16,772 bases of DNA from DATHSY01 sp046729855 (GTDB taxonomy: Bacteria; Actinomycetota; UBA4738; HRBIN12). Where the stretch lies: NCBI GenBank assembly GCA_046729855.1, contig JBKPHM010000050.1:1-16772 (forward strand), given 5' to 3'. Each line of letters starts with the position of its first letter. Within the stretch, counting starts at the first letter, position 1. The notes under the pieces were generated by a model that made no database searches, was not told the origin of the DNA, and was given only the letters and a program-made list of their open reading frames with translations. Both the position numbers and the translations under genes were made by a program. Shown one piece after another: positions 7,241 to 14,316 of the stretch.

Positions 7241-7347
7241 CGGGCAACAGCTGCGTCCCGGCAAGCTGCTTGTTGTGCGCTCACAGCCGCCCGAGGGAGC
7301 GGCCGCTTCGGAACCCCGTGGCTGGCACTGGGGAGCTGTGAACGCGG

Positions 7348-8205
7348 TCAGGCGTCGTCCGTGATCGCCTCGACGACGGCCGAGTAATCCTGGTCGCCGT
7401 AGCCGGCCGCCTCGGCCCGCTCGAGCCACGCAAGCGCCGCCCGCGCGCCGGGGAGATCGCGCCCGGCCCGCGCCGCCGCCTCGTTGACGAGTCGGAGGTC
7501 CTTCACCGCCAGGCGCAACTTGAAGTTCGGTGGGTACTCGTGCGACTCGACGTTGCCACGCTTCCCGCTGACGATCGGGCCGATGTGCGAATTCGAGAGG
7601 ATCTCGAGGACCTGTTCGCGGCGAAGATCGAATGCGTCCGTCAGCGAGAGCGCCTCGGTCATCGCAGACGCCGCGGCGCCGATCGTCGAGTTCGCCACGA
7701 GCTTCATCGACGCCCCGGCTCCCAGGCCACCCATGTGGACCACGGTCCCCATCGGCTCGAGGACCGACCGGATGCGCTCGAGCGCGTCGTCGTCCCCGCC
7801 CACGAAGATGCGCAGCGTGCCATCGCGCGCCTGCGGGACGCTGCCGAGCACCGGCGCGTCGACGAGCTCGACCCCCTCGGCGAGACGGGCACGGATGTCG
7901 CGAACGGCATCGGGCCCGATCGTGGACATCTCGATCAGCGTCTGCCCGTCCTGCATGCCCGCCGCGAGGCCGTCCGGACCGAAGACGACCTCGTCGACCG
8001 CTTCGGGCGTCGCCAGCATCGTGATCGCGACCTCGGCGTCGGCGACCGAATCTGCGGGCGTCGCCGCCACACGGGCGCCCTCGTCCGCGAGAGCCTCGGC
8101 GCGTGAGCGCGTGCGATTCCAGGCGGAGACCTCGTGGCCTGCATGGAGGAGCCGACGCGCCATGGGATCACCCATCTGCCCGAGCCCGAGGAAGGCGACC
8201 CTCAC
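7348..8205 (-). CDS. NAD(P)-dependent beta-hydroxyacid dehydrogenase (3-hydroxyisobutyrate dehydrogenase family)
   Basis: The protein has 285 residues, the usual family length. The N-terminal Rossmann fold has GLGQMG at 7-12. The substrate-loop region reads DAPVLGSVPQARDGTL (116-131), where most relatives have DAPVSGG. The catalytic motif GAGASMKLVANSTIG carries the conserved Lys168 and Asn172. The family oxidises 3-hydroxyisobutyrate, tartronate semialdehyde and related acids in the cytoplasm; the closely related glyoxylate/succinic-semialdehyde reductase branch runs in the reducing direction. The altered DAPV loop leaves the substrate open. The start is GTG 8205, 158 bases after the upstream phosphatase gene on the same strand. 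No partner pathway gene is adjacent. Confidence 0.9.
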   Translation of the reverse strand: MRVAFLGLGQMGDPMARRLLHAGHEVSAWNRTRSRAEALADEGARVAATPADSVADAEVAITMLATPEAVDEVVFGPDGLAAGMQDGQTLIEMSTIGPDAVRDIRARLAEGVELVDAPVLGSVPQARDGTLRIFVGGDDDALERIRSVLEPMGTVVHMGGLGAGASMKLVANSTIGAAASAMTEALSLTDAFDLRREQVLEILSNSHIGPIVSGKRGNVESHEYPPNFKLRLAVKDLRLVNEAAARAGRDLPGARAALAWLERAEAAGYGDQDYSAVVEAITDDA

Positions 8206-8363
8206 GATCCTGAGGATATCCGCGGTGTCGACGCCGCCTATCGCCGAGGACGGCGCGCACTGATCAGACCGCGTGACGGTCGATATGCGCGTCGAGTCGC
8301 GCGCTGAGCGCGTCGAGGCTACCGTCGAGCGAATCGAACCGGGTACGACATGCTAGAAGGGCG

Positions 8364-9938
8364 TCATTCGAGGTAGCCGAGGCCGCGGAGATGCTCCTCC
8401 ATCTCGTCGGCCTCGGTGTCGGTGACGGTCGGCTCTGCGCCCGAGCCGTCGGCGAACTCGACCTGCTCCCCTGCGCGGACGGCGGCCTCGGTTCCGACGA
8501 CCTCGTGCAGGACGCGGCCGGTGTGCTTGATCGAGGCTGGTGCGTCGAGCGCCGCCAGCAATGTGGGGGCCATGTCGACGAGCATCGGAGTCTCGCTGAA
8601 CGGCTGGACCTTCGGGCCGACGGCCACGATCGTTCCCTCCAGACGGTGATCGCCGCTCACCCAGTCCGCGTCCTCGATGGCGCTCTTAGCGTGCGTGAGG
8701 GAGTAGCCCTCGGCCGGCTCCATCAGGATGTCGGGCGCCTTGTCGGCGTACGTCCCCTTGAAGATCTCCTCGCGCTTGTAGATCGCCTTGACCGGCTTCT
8801 TCCCGGTCTTCGGATCGACGAACGACGCCAGCCGGTCCATCACTTCGTCGCGGACGCTCTCGAAGTCGCCAGGCTCGACGATGCCATCGGGCTCGCGACC
8901 GGCGAGATTGATCGAGACCCCCTCGCCCGTCGAACGGATCGTCGTGTACGCGCGCGTCTTCGACCAGTTGACCGGCTGCGGCAGCGAGACCTTCCCGTGC
9001 AGCCCGAGCTTGTCGTAGATCGTGCGCGCGACCTTGCGCATCGGCCCCCACTGCATCGGCCCCAGAACGACGTTAGACGCGGTGAACTGCAGGTAGCCGA
9101 ACTTCTCGAGCAGCCGGTCCATGTGGATCGTGCGGTAGCACGACTGGAACCCGTGGTCCGAGATGAACAGGATCAGGTCGTCCTCGCCCGTGCGTGAAAC
9201 GAACGAGCCGATCGCGTCGTCGAGCTGCTTGTAGACGTCTCGGACGCGAGTGGCGAGCTTCGTGTCCTTGTTCTTGGCGTAGTCGGGGTGGTCGGGCGCG
9301 ACGTAGTTCGAGAGCGCGTGCTGCGTGCGGTCGACGCTCACCCAGACACTCGCAAACAGGTCCCAGTCGGTGTTGTCCATCAGCCACTCGGCCGCGCGGA
9401 TGCGCTTGCCCGTGAGCTCGAACACCTCGTCCAGGTATGGCTCAGGCTTGTTGTGGTAGGTCGTCCAAGACATGCCGTTGATCTGCCACGGCATGCCGTT
9501 CTTCTCCAGCGTGTCGGGCAGGTCGGCCGGCTGCGTGTACTGCCGCCCCTTGGGCAGGACACCGCCGGCGACGATGGTCGCGTCGACGTCCGGCGGCGGG
9601 AACATCAACGGCACGTCGACGTACAGACCCTTCTTGCCCACGGCCGCGAGGTCCTCGACGAACGTCCGCGCCTTGATCGAGCGGTAGGTGACCGGGTACT
9701 GCTTGTGCGTCCCCGGGACGGTCTCGAGGATGTCGTAGACCCCGTGATCCGCCGGGTCGACCCCCGTCAGGAAGGAGGGCCAGGCCGACCACGAGTGGGT
9801 CGGCACCGTCGACTTCAAGACGCCCTTCTGCCCCCGTCCGATCAGCGCCTGCAGGTTCGGCAGGTCACCACGCTCGAGCAGCGGGTCGAGGATGCGCCAG
9901 TCGGCGCCGTCCCATCCGATCAACAGAGCACGTGCCAT
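8364..9938 (-). CDS. Alkaline phosphatase superfamily protein (type I phosphodiesterase/nucleotide pyrophosphatase-like)
   Basis: The protein has 524 residues. Metal-binding signatures of the superfamily appear in order: IGWDGADW (Asp10), the nucleophile region TVPTHSWSAWPSFLTG (44-59) followed by DPADHGVYDI, VDRTQHALS (Asp203, His207), FISDHGF (Asp261, His262) and a late SGDHR. Members hydrolyse phosphodiester or phosphoanhydride bonds, or transfer phosphate groups, with two metal ions. There is no signal peptide, so it is probably cytoplasmic; the C-terminal EEHLRGLGYLE is a frequent ending in this group. The specific substrate is unknown. ATG 9938 has only a weak Shine-Dalgarno. The upstream gap of about 280 bases is less GC-rich than its surroundings and probably holds the promoter. 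Confidence 0.9.
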   Translation of the reverse strand: MARALLIGWDGADWRILDPLLERGDLPNLQALIGRGQKGVLKSTVPTHSWSAWPSFLTGVDPADHGVYDILETVPGTHKQYPVTYRSIKARTFVEDLAAVGKKGLYVDVPLMFPPPDVDATIVAGGVLPKGRQYTQPADLPDTLEKNGMPWQINGMSWTTYHNKPEPYLDEVFELTGKRIRAAEWLMDNTDWDLFASVWVSVDRTQHALSNYVAPDHPDYAKNKDTKLATRVRDVYKQLDDAIGSFVSRTGEDDLILFISDHGFQSCYRTIHMDRLLEKFGYLQFTASNVVLGPMQWGPMRKVARTIYDKLGLHGKVSLPQPVNWSKTRAYTTIRSTGEGVSINLAGREPDGIVEPGDFESVRDEVMDRLASFVDPKTGKKPVKAIYKREEIFKGTYADKAPDILMEPAEGYSLTHAKSAIEDADWVSGDHRLEGTIVAVGPKVQPFSETPMLVDMAPTLLAALDAPASIKHTGRVLHEVVGTEAAVRAGEQVEFADGSGAEPTVTDTEADEMEEHLRGLGYLE

Positions 9939-10063
9939 CTCACAATCACGCCCTTCGCCGGGAATGCGCGAAGTCTATCGAAGAGGCGTCTGGGTCATCG
10001 GGCCACGTGAGAAAGGACGACGCGAGGTACATCGTGGAAACCTGCTCGACCAATATTGACGTC

Positions 10064-10080
10064 GGAGAATGTCCTTCTCC
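10064..10080. promoter_or_regulatory. Inverted repeat in the phosphatase upstream region
   Basis: GGAGAA and TTCTCC form a six-base stem around a five-base loop. It lies about 130 bases upstream of the phosphatase start and about 140 bases past the HAD gene stop. In the direction of HAD transcription it could be a weak terminator, but no T-run follows. The rest of 9939-10218 shows no convincing ORF. Confidence 0.3.
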
Positions 10081-10218
10081 TAATGGGGATTCATTCGCCA
10101 AGAGCGTGAGCCCAATTCAGCGCGACTCCTGGCCGAGAGCTTCGACCCCGCGAACGGGCGGAGCCGATATGTCCAAGCGAGACATCCGCGAGTTCTCTAC
10201 TTTCAGTATGGCGCAGCA

Positions 10219-11007
10219 TCAGACCTCTCCAGCGTCGTCGAACAGATCGGTCAGGTGCACGACGACGAAGTCCGAGCGCGGGTCGGCCGGGAGCGCCCCG
10301 GGACGGTCCACGAGGATTGTCGTCAGGCCGGCTCGGCGGCCGCCCTCGATATCCGAGGCTGAGGTGTCGCCGATCATCGCGATCCGGTCGACCGGACCGA
10401 TGATCTCCCTCGCTGCTTCGAACATCGCCGGCTCGGGCTTGCCGACGGCGATTGCCTTGGTCCCGGTCGCGGTCTCGACGGCGGCGAGGATCGCGCCGAC
10501 GGCCGGCCACGGTCCGTCAGGCATCGGGAACGTCGCGTCGCGGTTGCATGCGTACAGCCGCGCCCCGCGATGGACCGCCTGCGAGGCGATCCGCAGCTCC
10601 TGGTAGTCGAAGCCGCCGTGGCCGCCGACGATGACGAAGTCGGCGTCGCGGCCGGGCTCGCCCTCGAGCACGTACAGGCCGACCGCGCGCATCTCATCCT
10701 TCAGCGCATCGGTCCCGATGACGTACGCCGTCCGCCCCTCGATCTCCTGGTGCCGCGACAGGTAGACCGCCGTCGCCGCGCCCGACGTGAGGACGTCGTC
10801 CTCGGTCGCCGGAATCCCGAGGCGTTCGAGCTTGGCCACGTAGTCGCGCCGCGCATGGCGTGGGTCGTTCGTCAGGAACAGGACCCTCTTGCCGTCCGCC
10901 CGGAGCTTCGCGATCGTCTCGACCGCGCCCGGAAGCGCCTCATCTCCCACGTACACGACGCCGTCGAGGTCGACGAAGAACGCGTCGAACCGGTCGGCGA
11001 GCCTCAT
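10219..11007 (-). CDS. HAD-superfamily IIA hydrolase (NagD-like phosphatase)
   Basis: The protein has 262 residues, normal for HAD-IIA. The motifs are complete: DLDGVVY (13-19, nucleophile Asp13 and acid Asp15), FLTND (44-48), Lys190 in GKPEPAMF, and GDTSASDI (213-220) for Mg2+. The cap of subclass IIA lies between the second and third motifs. Relatives include NagD, 4-nitrophenylphosphatase and 2-phosphoglycolate phosphatase, so it dephosphorylates small sugar or nucleotide phosphates in the cytosol; the natural substrate cannot be assigned. Its ATG overlaps the TGA of the upstream gene (ATGA at 11004-11007), so the two are translationally coupled in one operon. Confidence 0.92.
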   Translation of the reverse strand: MRLADRFDAFFVDLDGVVYVGDEALPGAVETIAKLRADGKRVLFLTNDPRHARRDYVAKLERLGIPATEDDVLTSGAATAVYLSRHQEIEGRTAYVIGTDALKDEMRAVGLYVLEGEPGRDADFVIVGGHGGFDYQELRIASQAVHRGARLYACNRDATFPMPDGPWPAVGAILAAVETATGTKAIAVGKPEPAMFEAAREIIGPVDRIAMIGDTSASDIEGGRRAGLTTILVDRPGALPADPRSDFVVVHLTDLFDDAGEV

Positions 11008-11384
11008 TCGGCCTCCAGCAGCAGGAACTCATCGACGCGGAGCAGGCGCAGCGGCGGTCGAACGAATGCCGGAACCGTCCGCATCCCCTCCTCGCCGCGC
11101 ACGATCCGCGGGCTCGCGTAGCGCCGCGTGCGGCCGGCCGTCGCGATCCTCACCCCGCCCGCCGCTAGGACGTTTCGGACCCAGTCCGCTCCCGAGCCGT
11201 ACGTGAGCGGGATCACGAGCCCCCCCGGCGTTCCGAACGCGTTGACCGGCGTGCGGTAGATACGACCGGACACGCGGCCGCGGTGCTCGACGATCGCGAA
11301 CCCCGGGATCGGGCCCCCGATCAGCCGGACGACCGGGTTGACGAACCGGCGGTTGAAGCGCCCGACGGCTCTCGGGATCGGCAT
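11004..11384 (-). CDS. Nitroreductase/deazaflavin(F420)-dependent oxidoreductase family protein (DUF385/Ddn-like)
   Basis: The protein has 126 residues from ATG 11384 (MPIPRAVGRFNRRF); the longer open frame to 11519 adds low-quality sequence and overlaps the decayed sigma promoter. The core GRVSGRIYRTPVNAF followed by GSGADWVRNVLAAGG is the signature of the split-barrel Ddn family, which uses coenzyme F420 to reduce quinones or nitro compounds. This implies, but does not prove, that the host makes F420. It is the first gene of a pair with the HAD phosphatase (four-base overlap). A possible -10 on the minus strand (TAGCGT, 11393-11398 reversed) lies just ahead of the start. Confidence 0.85.
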   Translation of the reverse strand: MPIPRAVGRFNRRFVNPVVRLIGGPIPGFAIVEHRGRVSGRIYRTPVNAFGTPGGLVIPLTYGSGADWVRNVLAAGGVRIATAGRTRRYASPRIVRGEEGMRTVPAFVRPPLRLLRVDEFLLLEAE

Positions 11385-11413
11385 GGCGCCCGACGCTATC
11401 GCACGCCTGCCGG

Positions 11414-11442
11414 ACACCCGCCTGTGCCCTGATGCGTATATT
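11414..11442 (+). promoter_or_regulatory. Candidate promoter of the decayed sigma gene
   Basis: TATATT at 11437-11442 is a good -10 match, rare in this GC-rich DNA, and lies only ten bases before the likely TTG start at 11452. This would give a nearly leaderless transcript. The -35 is poorly defined. Confidence 0.35.
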
Positions 11443-11451
11443 CCTCGCTCG

Positions 11452-11703
11452 TTGCCGGCACCGGATCCGTTCCGCGAGACGCTCGCAGCCGCGAGGCGTG
11501 GCGACGAAGAGGCCGTCACGACCGTCTATAGGTCGGTGCACCCGCGGGTTCTCAGATACCTGACGGTCCTCGAGCCGCAGGATGCGGACGACTGGCGTCG
11601 AAGACCTGGCTCGACGTGGTCCAGGCCCTCGGCCGGTTCGAAGGAGCACCGGGCCCTTCGGGCCCTCGCCCGAATGATGCCGCAGGAGCGTGTAACGCGA
11701 TGA
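11452..11703 (+). pseudogene. ECF sigma factor remnant with internal deletion and frameshift
   Basis: Three readable pieces of one sigma factor occur in two frames. DPFRETLAAARRGDEEAVTTVY to about 11590 is the region-2 start. A frame change follows where GACGTGGCG would be expected but GACTGGCG stands (one G missing). The next frame reads ASKTWLDVVQALGRFEG (about 11598-11645), the end of the DAEDV-type region 2.2 helix. Directly after that the first frame resumes as HRALRALARMMPQERVTR, which resembles the extreme C-terminus of such sigma factors. Roughly 100 residues covering regions 2.3, 2.4 and most of region 4 are therefore missing. The final TGA (11701-11703) still overlaps the ATG of the partner gene. 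Only about 84 codons of an expected 165-190 remain, so no active product is likely. Confidence 0.75.
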
Positions 11704-12444
11704 CCGCCCCGAACGATTCTCATGACGAGATGTTTCGAACCTGGATCGACCGCGACACCGCCGAGCGGATGCTGGCCGGCCGGATCGGGCCCCGATGACG
11801 CCCCGCCCGGAAACCGCGGGGCGGCACAGGTAATCCAGGCCTGCACGCAGCCGCACAGGTCGAAGAGCTCCCGCGCGAGCGCGCCGACGTCGCGGCCGCG
11901 GTGAGGCTCAGGCGCGATCTCGCTCCCCCCGTGGCGAACGATCGGAGGTACGCGAGGCGCTCGAAGCTGACACGGATCAAGCTGGCCGGCGTGGTCGCCG
12001 TCGGCGTCGTTTCTCGGAACCACGGGGATGGCGGCGGCGAATGTGCTCCCCGACGCCGCGCAGGACGCGGTTGCGACCGTGCTCTCACAGGTGGGCATCG
12101 AGGTGCCTCGCTCGGCCCCTGAGGTCCGGAGGTCCGATCACCCGGCGGCGACCGGTGAGGAGATCGCTGAGATCGCCACGACCACCGATGCCAGCGACGT
12201 CGACAAGGGAGCCGAGATCTCGGAGGCGGCGAGCGGCGGCATCAGTCAGGCCGGCGAGCATGGCCCGGGTGCGGAGGCCGACGCACCCGGCGCAGCGGGG
12301 GTCGGAAGCGCCGACGGCGCGAGCGACACCGGAACCGAGTCGGCCAGCGAGGCCAGCGGCGGCGCGAGCGACGGCACGGAGACGGCCAGCGAGGCCAGCG
12401 GCGGCGCGAGGGAGCACCGTTCCGGCAACCTCCCGACGCCATAG
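11700..12444 (+). pseudogene. Frameshifted sigma-factor partner (membrane protein) gene
   Basis: The reading can be followed through alternating frames. MTAPNDSHDEMFRTWIDRDT (from ATG 11700) runs to about 11788, then GPDDAPPG...QVIQACTQP to about 11850, then QVEELPRERADVAAAVRLRR...RSKLTRIKLAGVVAVGVV to about 12005, then FLGTTGMAAANVLPDAAQDA to the stop at 12442. The layout (soluble IDRDTAERML head, one hydrophobic segment, LPDAAQD block, Ser/Gly/Glu-rich tail) resembles proteins encoded just downstream of actinobacterial ECF sigma factors, probably anti-sigma-like or accessory membrane proteins. At least three frameshifts interrupt it. The last open part (12028-12444) could still be translated but would lack the head and anchor. 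Confidence 0.7.
12341..12410 (+). repeat. Two-copy 42-bp tandem repeat in the pseudogene tail
   Basis: An identical 28-base unit occurs at 12341-12368 and 12383-12410, giving a 42-base (14-codon) period. In frame it encodes TESASEASGGAS then TETASEASGGAR. Ser/Gly/Glu-rich tails with repeats are common in the extracytoplasmic part of such proteins. Confidence 0.8.
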
Positions 12445-12534
12445 CTCGCTCTACGCCCGATAGGCCTCGCCGAACCACGTTGGGTCATCGTTGGCGCGAC
12501 GTTAGAAGCGTCCGTCCGATCCGGTCACGCGTGC

Positions 12535-12540
12535 TACGCT
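12535..12540 (+). promoter_or_regulatory. Candidate -10 element ahead of the DUF1059 gene
   Basis: TACGCT fits the TANNNT pattern of GC-rich actinobacterial promoters. It lies 25 bases before GTG 12565, leaving room for the GGAGGTGG ribosome site. No convincing -35 is seen. Confidence 0.35.
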
Positions 12541-12564
12541 CGCGCGACCATCGGAGGTGGGGCC

Positions 12565-12735
12565 GTGCTCAAGGAAGTTACCTGCATGTGCGGCTGGCAG
12601 ACGCGCGGAACCGAGGACGAGGTCGTTGCGGCGATCCAACGTCACGGCGATGAGGCGCACGGGCGGCGCCCGTCCCGCGAAGAGATCCTCGCCCTTGCGG
12701 TCGATCTCGCCGGGCCGGATGGCGGAGCCTTCTGA
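12565..12735 (+). CDS. DUF1059 family small protein
   Basis: A 56-residue protein from GTG 12565 to TGA 12733-12735, with GGAGGTGG at 12553-12560 as a strong ribosome site. It reads VLKEVTCMCGWQTRGTEDEV, then an IQRHGDEAHG block and SREEILALAV. The C-x-C-G-W motif, the G-T-E-D-E helix and the spaced histidines are typical of DUF1059, a family of short proteins of unknown function; the Cys/His pattern suggests metal binding, which is inference. It overlaps the next gene by 17 bases in another frame, so the two probably form an operon. It lies just after the decayed sigma/partner locus. Confidence 0.85.
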   Translation: MLKEVTCMCGWQTRGTEDEVVAAIQRHGDEAHGRRPSREEILALAVDLAGPDGGAF

Positions 12736-13273
12736 CCGCGCGCCGATCGTCCAGTTCGACCCACCGTTGACCAGCGTCGCGTGGTCGTCCGCGATCGTCG
12801 CCCAGAGCCTAGAGGTCCTGTTCGTGTACCTCGCGGATGACGGGGCGCATCTCGTGAGGCCGGTCCACGCCGAGACGCTTCGTCTTGGATGGCCGCCCGA
12901 TCGCAAGCCCGGCGACATCGTGATGGACGCGGCCGCGCGCTACGACCTCACACCCCTGCTGGTCCACTCGACGTCGTGGCGCTACGACGCGGGGCGGCTG
13001 ATCCTCACGTACGTGGCTGCCGTCGAGCGGCCGAGCGAGCTGAGTCACTATCTGGCCGACGAGCCCGTCGGTAGGGCGGAGCTCGCGCGCGGCGACGCGT
13101 TCGGGCCGCCGCCGGACATCGGCGTCACGCAGGTCGTCGAACACGCCTTCCGGCATCTCGCGTGGCTCGTCAAGGACGATGCGGTCGTCGGCGAACAGCT
13201 TCAGGCGTGGGTCGGCTTCCTCGATCGGTACGAGCCCGAGCCGTTCCGCGCCTTCGGCGCGCCGCCGGGCTGA
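12719..13273 (+). CDS. Conserved-looking protein of unknown function
   Basis: A 184-residue protein from ATG 12719 (MAEPSDRAPIVQFDPPL). The longer open frame upstream only mirrors the DUF1059 gene. The sequence is soluble with balanced composition and has no signal peptide or membrane segment. Distinct stretches are LEVLFVYLADDG, LLVHSTSWRYDAGRLILTYVAAVE and VVEHAFRHLAWLVKDD. The strand-like LIVHSTSW...RLILTY part suggests an alpha/beta fold, but I recognise no family. It overlaps the DUF1059 gene and ends 13 bases before the convergent SRPBCC gene stop, so it is the last gene of a two-gene unit. Confidence 0.8.
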   Translation: MAEPSDRAPIVQFDPPLTSVAWSSAIVAQSLEVLFVYLADDGAHLVRPVHAETLRLGWPPDRKPGDIVMDAAARYDLTPLLVHSTSWRYDAGRLILTYVAAVERPSELSHYLADEPVGRAELARGDAFGPPPDIGVTQVVEHAFRHLAWLVKDDAVVGEQLQAWVGFLDRYEPEPFRAFGAPPG

Positions 13274-13286
13274 CGTCCCCGCTCGG

Positions 13287-13724
13287 TTAACTTCTTGGCC
13301 GCTCGGAGCGTCCCTTGAGCTCCACGTTCATTTGACGGAATCCCTCCTCGGTCTTCCGCAGCACCCCACCCACGAAGGGCACGAGCACGCCGGTGAACCG
13401 CTCGCGCTGCACGTAGCGCGTCCGACCGGGCTCGAGCTCCTCGACGTCGTGGATGTGCTCGCCGTCGAAGATGCCGTGGATGCCCAGATGCCCGAGCCAC
13501 GCCAGGCGCCGCCCAGGCTGAAGATCGGTGACGGACGGCGTGAACGTCATCGTCCTGCCACCCGGAGGCGCCATCGTGACCCGCAGCCTGGAACCCTTCC
13601 GCAGCTCGCCCTCGACGTGTCTGATGAACGGGTTCCACGCGTCGTACGCGGCAACGTCGGTCAGCACCTCCCACACACGCTCGGCGGGCGCATCGATCTC
13701 GATCTCGGTCCTGATCTCCTTCAT
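13287..13724 (-). CDS. SRPBCC (polyketide cyclase/START-like) family protein
   Basis: A 145-residue protein from ATG 13724, chosen because MKEIRTEIEIDAPAERVWEVL is the canonical SRPBCC opening and matches the family's usual length; the open frame to 13820 adds unrelated sequence. Later signatures are YDAWNPFIRHVEGELRKGS, LAWLGHLGIHGIFDGEH and a C-terminal helix EEGFRQMNVELKG. The fold is a helix-grip hydrophobic cavity that binds lipids or aromatic molecules; no ligand can be assigned. A second SRPBCC gene begins 79 bases away on the opposite strand. A minus-strand TAGCAT (13736-13741) is a possible -10 giving a very short leader. Confidence 0.88.
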   Translation of the reverse strand: MKEIRTEIEIDAPAERVWEVLTDVAAYDAWNPFIRHVEGELRKGSRLRVTMAPPGGRTMTFTPSVTDLQPGRRLAWLGHLGIHGIFDGEHIHDVEELEPGRTRYVQRERFTGVLVPFVGGVLRKTEEGFRQMNVELKGRSERPRS

Positions 13725-13759
13725 CGCCGGGGGCGATGCTACTCGGGATGATCGGCCCG

Positions 13760-13765
13760 TAGGGT
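13760..13765 (+). promoter_or_regulatory. Candidate -10 in the divergent SRPBCC gap
   Basis: TAGGGT fits TANNNT and lies about 40 bases before the plus-strand SRPBCC start at 13804. The 79-base divergent gap must hold promoters for both genes. No -35 consensus is clear, so this is tentative. Confidence 0.3.
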
Positions 13766-13803
13766 GGAGTCCTGCCGCGCTGATCGCGCGAGGGAGGAGG
13801 CTC

Positions 13804-14265
13804 ATGGCCTCGTTCACCAACGTCGTGGAGATCGACCGGCCGGCGCACGACGTATTCGTGTTCCTCGCGGACCTCGAGAACGTGCCGAAGTGGAACTATG
13901 CGATCACGGAGACTAGGAAGACCTCACCAGGGATCATCGGCGTCGGTGCGACCTTCGAGCAAACGCGTTCGATCCCGACGCAAAGCCGCGAACGCCTGAC
14001 GATCACGGAGTTCGAGCCCGATCAGCGCCTGACCGTCGAGGGAACGCTCGCGCGATTCCCCGCTCGGCTCGGCTACACCGTCGATGAGCACTATGGCGTC
14101 ACGCGTCTGACAAACACGGTGGAGCTCGAGGTCACCGGAGTGGCCAAGCTCATCGGCGGTGTTGGCGTCGGACGGATCCGCTCGGCGGTCGCCGAACCTG
14201 AACGTGCTCAAGAAACTGCTCGAGTCCGCCTCGTGATCACACGAACGTCGCCGGTGGGCCCATGA
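13804..14265 (+). CDS. SRPBCC family protein with probable frameshifted C-terminus
   Basis: ATG 13804 follows GGGAGGAGG (13792-13800). The protein opens MASFTNVVEIDRPAHDVFVFL and continues FADLENVPKWNYAI-like, typical of the SRPBCC helix-grip fold that binds small hydrophobic ligands. It reads normally to SAVAEPERAQ. In the +2 frame the same DNA from 14195 reads NLNVLKKLLESAS and stops at TGA 14234-14236, exactly the expected C-terminal helix (AENLxxLKxLLE). Losing one GA from GCCGAGAAC would explain the shift. The present frame adds about 24 unrelated residues before TGA 14263-14265. The fold may survive with an altered last helix; alternatively it is a sequence error. Confidence 0.82.
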   Translation: MASFTNVVEIDRPAHDVFVFLADLENVPKWNYAITETRKTSPGIIGVGATFEQTRSIPTQSRERLTITEFEPDQRLTVEGTLARFPARLGYTVDEHYGVTRLTNTVELEVTGVAKLIGGVGVGRIRSAVAEPERAQETARVRLVITRTSPVGP

Positions 14266-14289
14266 TCCCGATCCCGTGATCCCGATCCG
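14263..14289. repeat. Short 14-bp tandem duplication
   Basis: TGATCCCGATCCCG (14263-14276) is followed directly by TGATCCCGATCCG (14277-14289). The first copy contains the stop of the SRPBCC frame. It is probably simple slippage in a short intergenic gap. Confidence 0.6.
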
Positions 14290-14316
14290 CTCGCCCTCGC
14301 GCGGTTCCGATCTCGG

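Noticed and set aside
8206..8363. tRNA-like or regulatory RNA in the gap
   Set aside because: No T-loop consensus, acceptor pairing or riboswitch core can be traced; only GC-rich short repeats are present.
9932..10606. Plus-strand ORF of 224 codons in the gap before the HAD gene
   Set aside because: Most of it is antisense to the HAD phosphatase, and the part in the gap has no ribosome site or motif.
11526..12098. Minus-strand ORF of 190 codons across the decayed sigma locus
   Set aside because: No recognisable domain. The plus-strand sigma and partner traces explain the sequence better.
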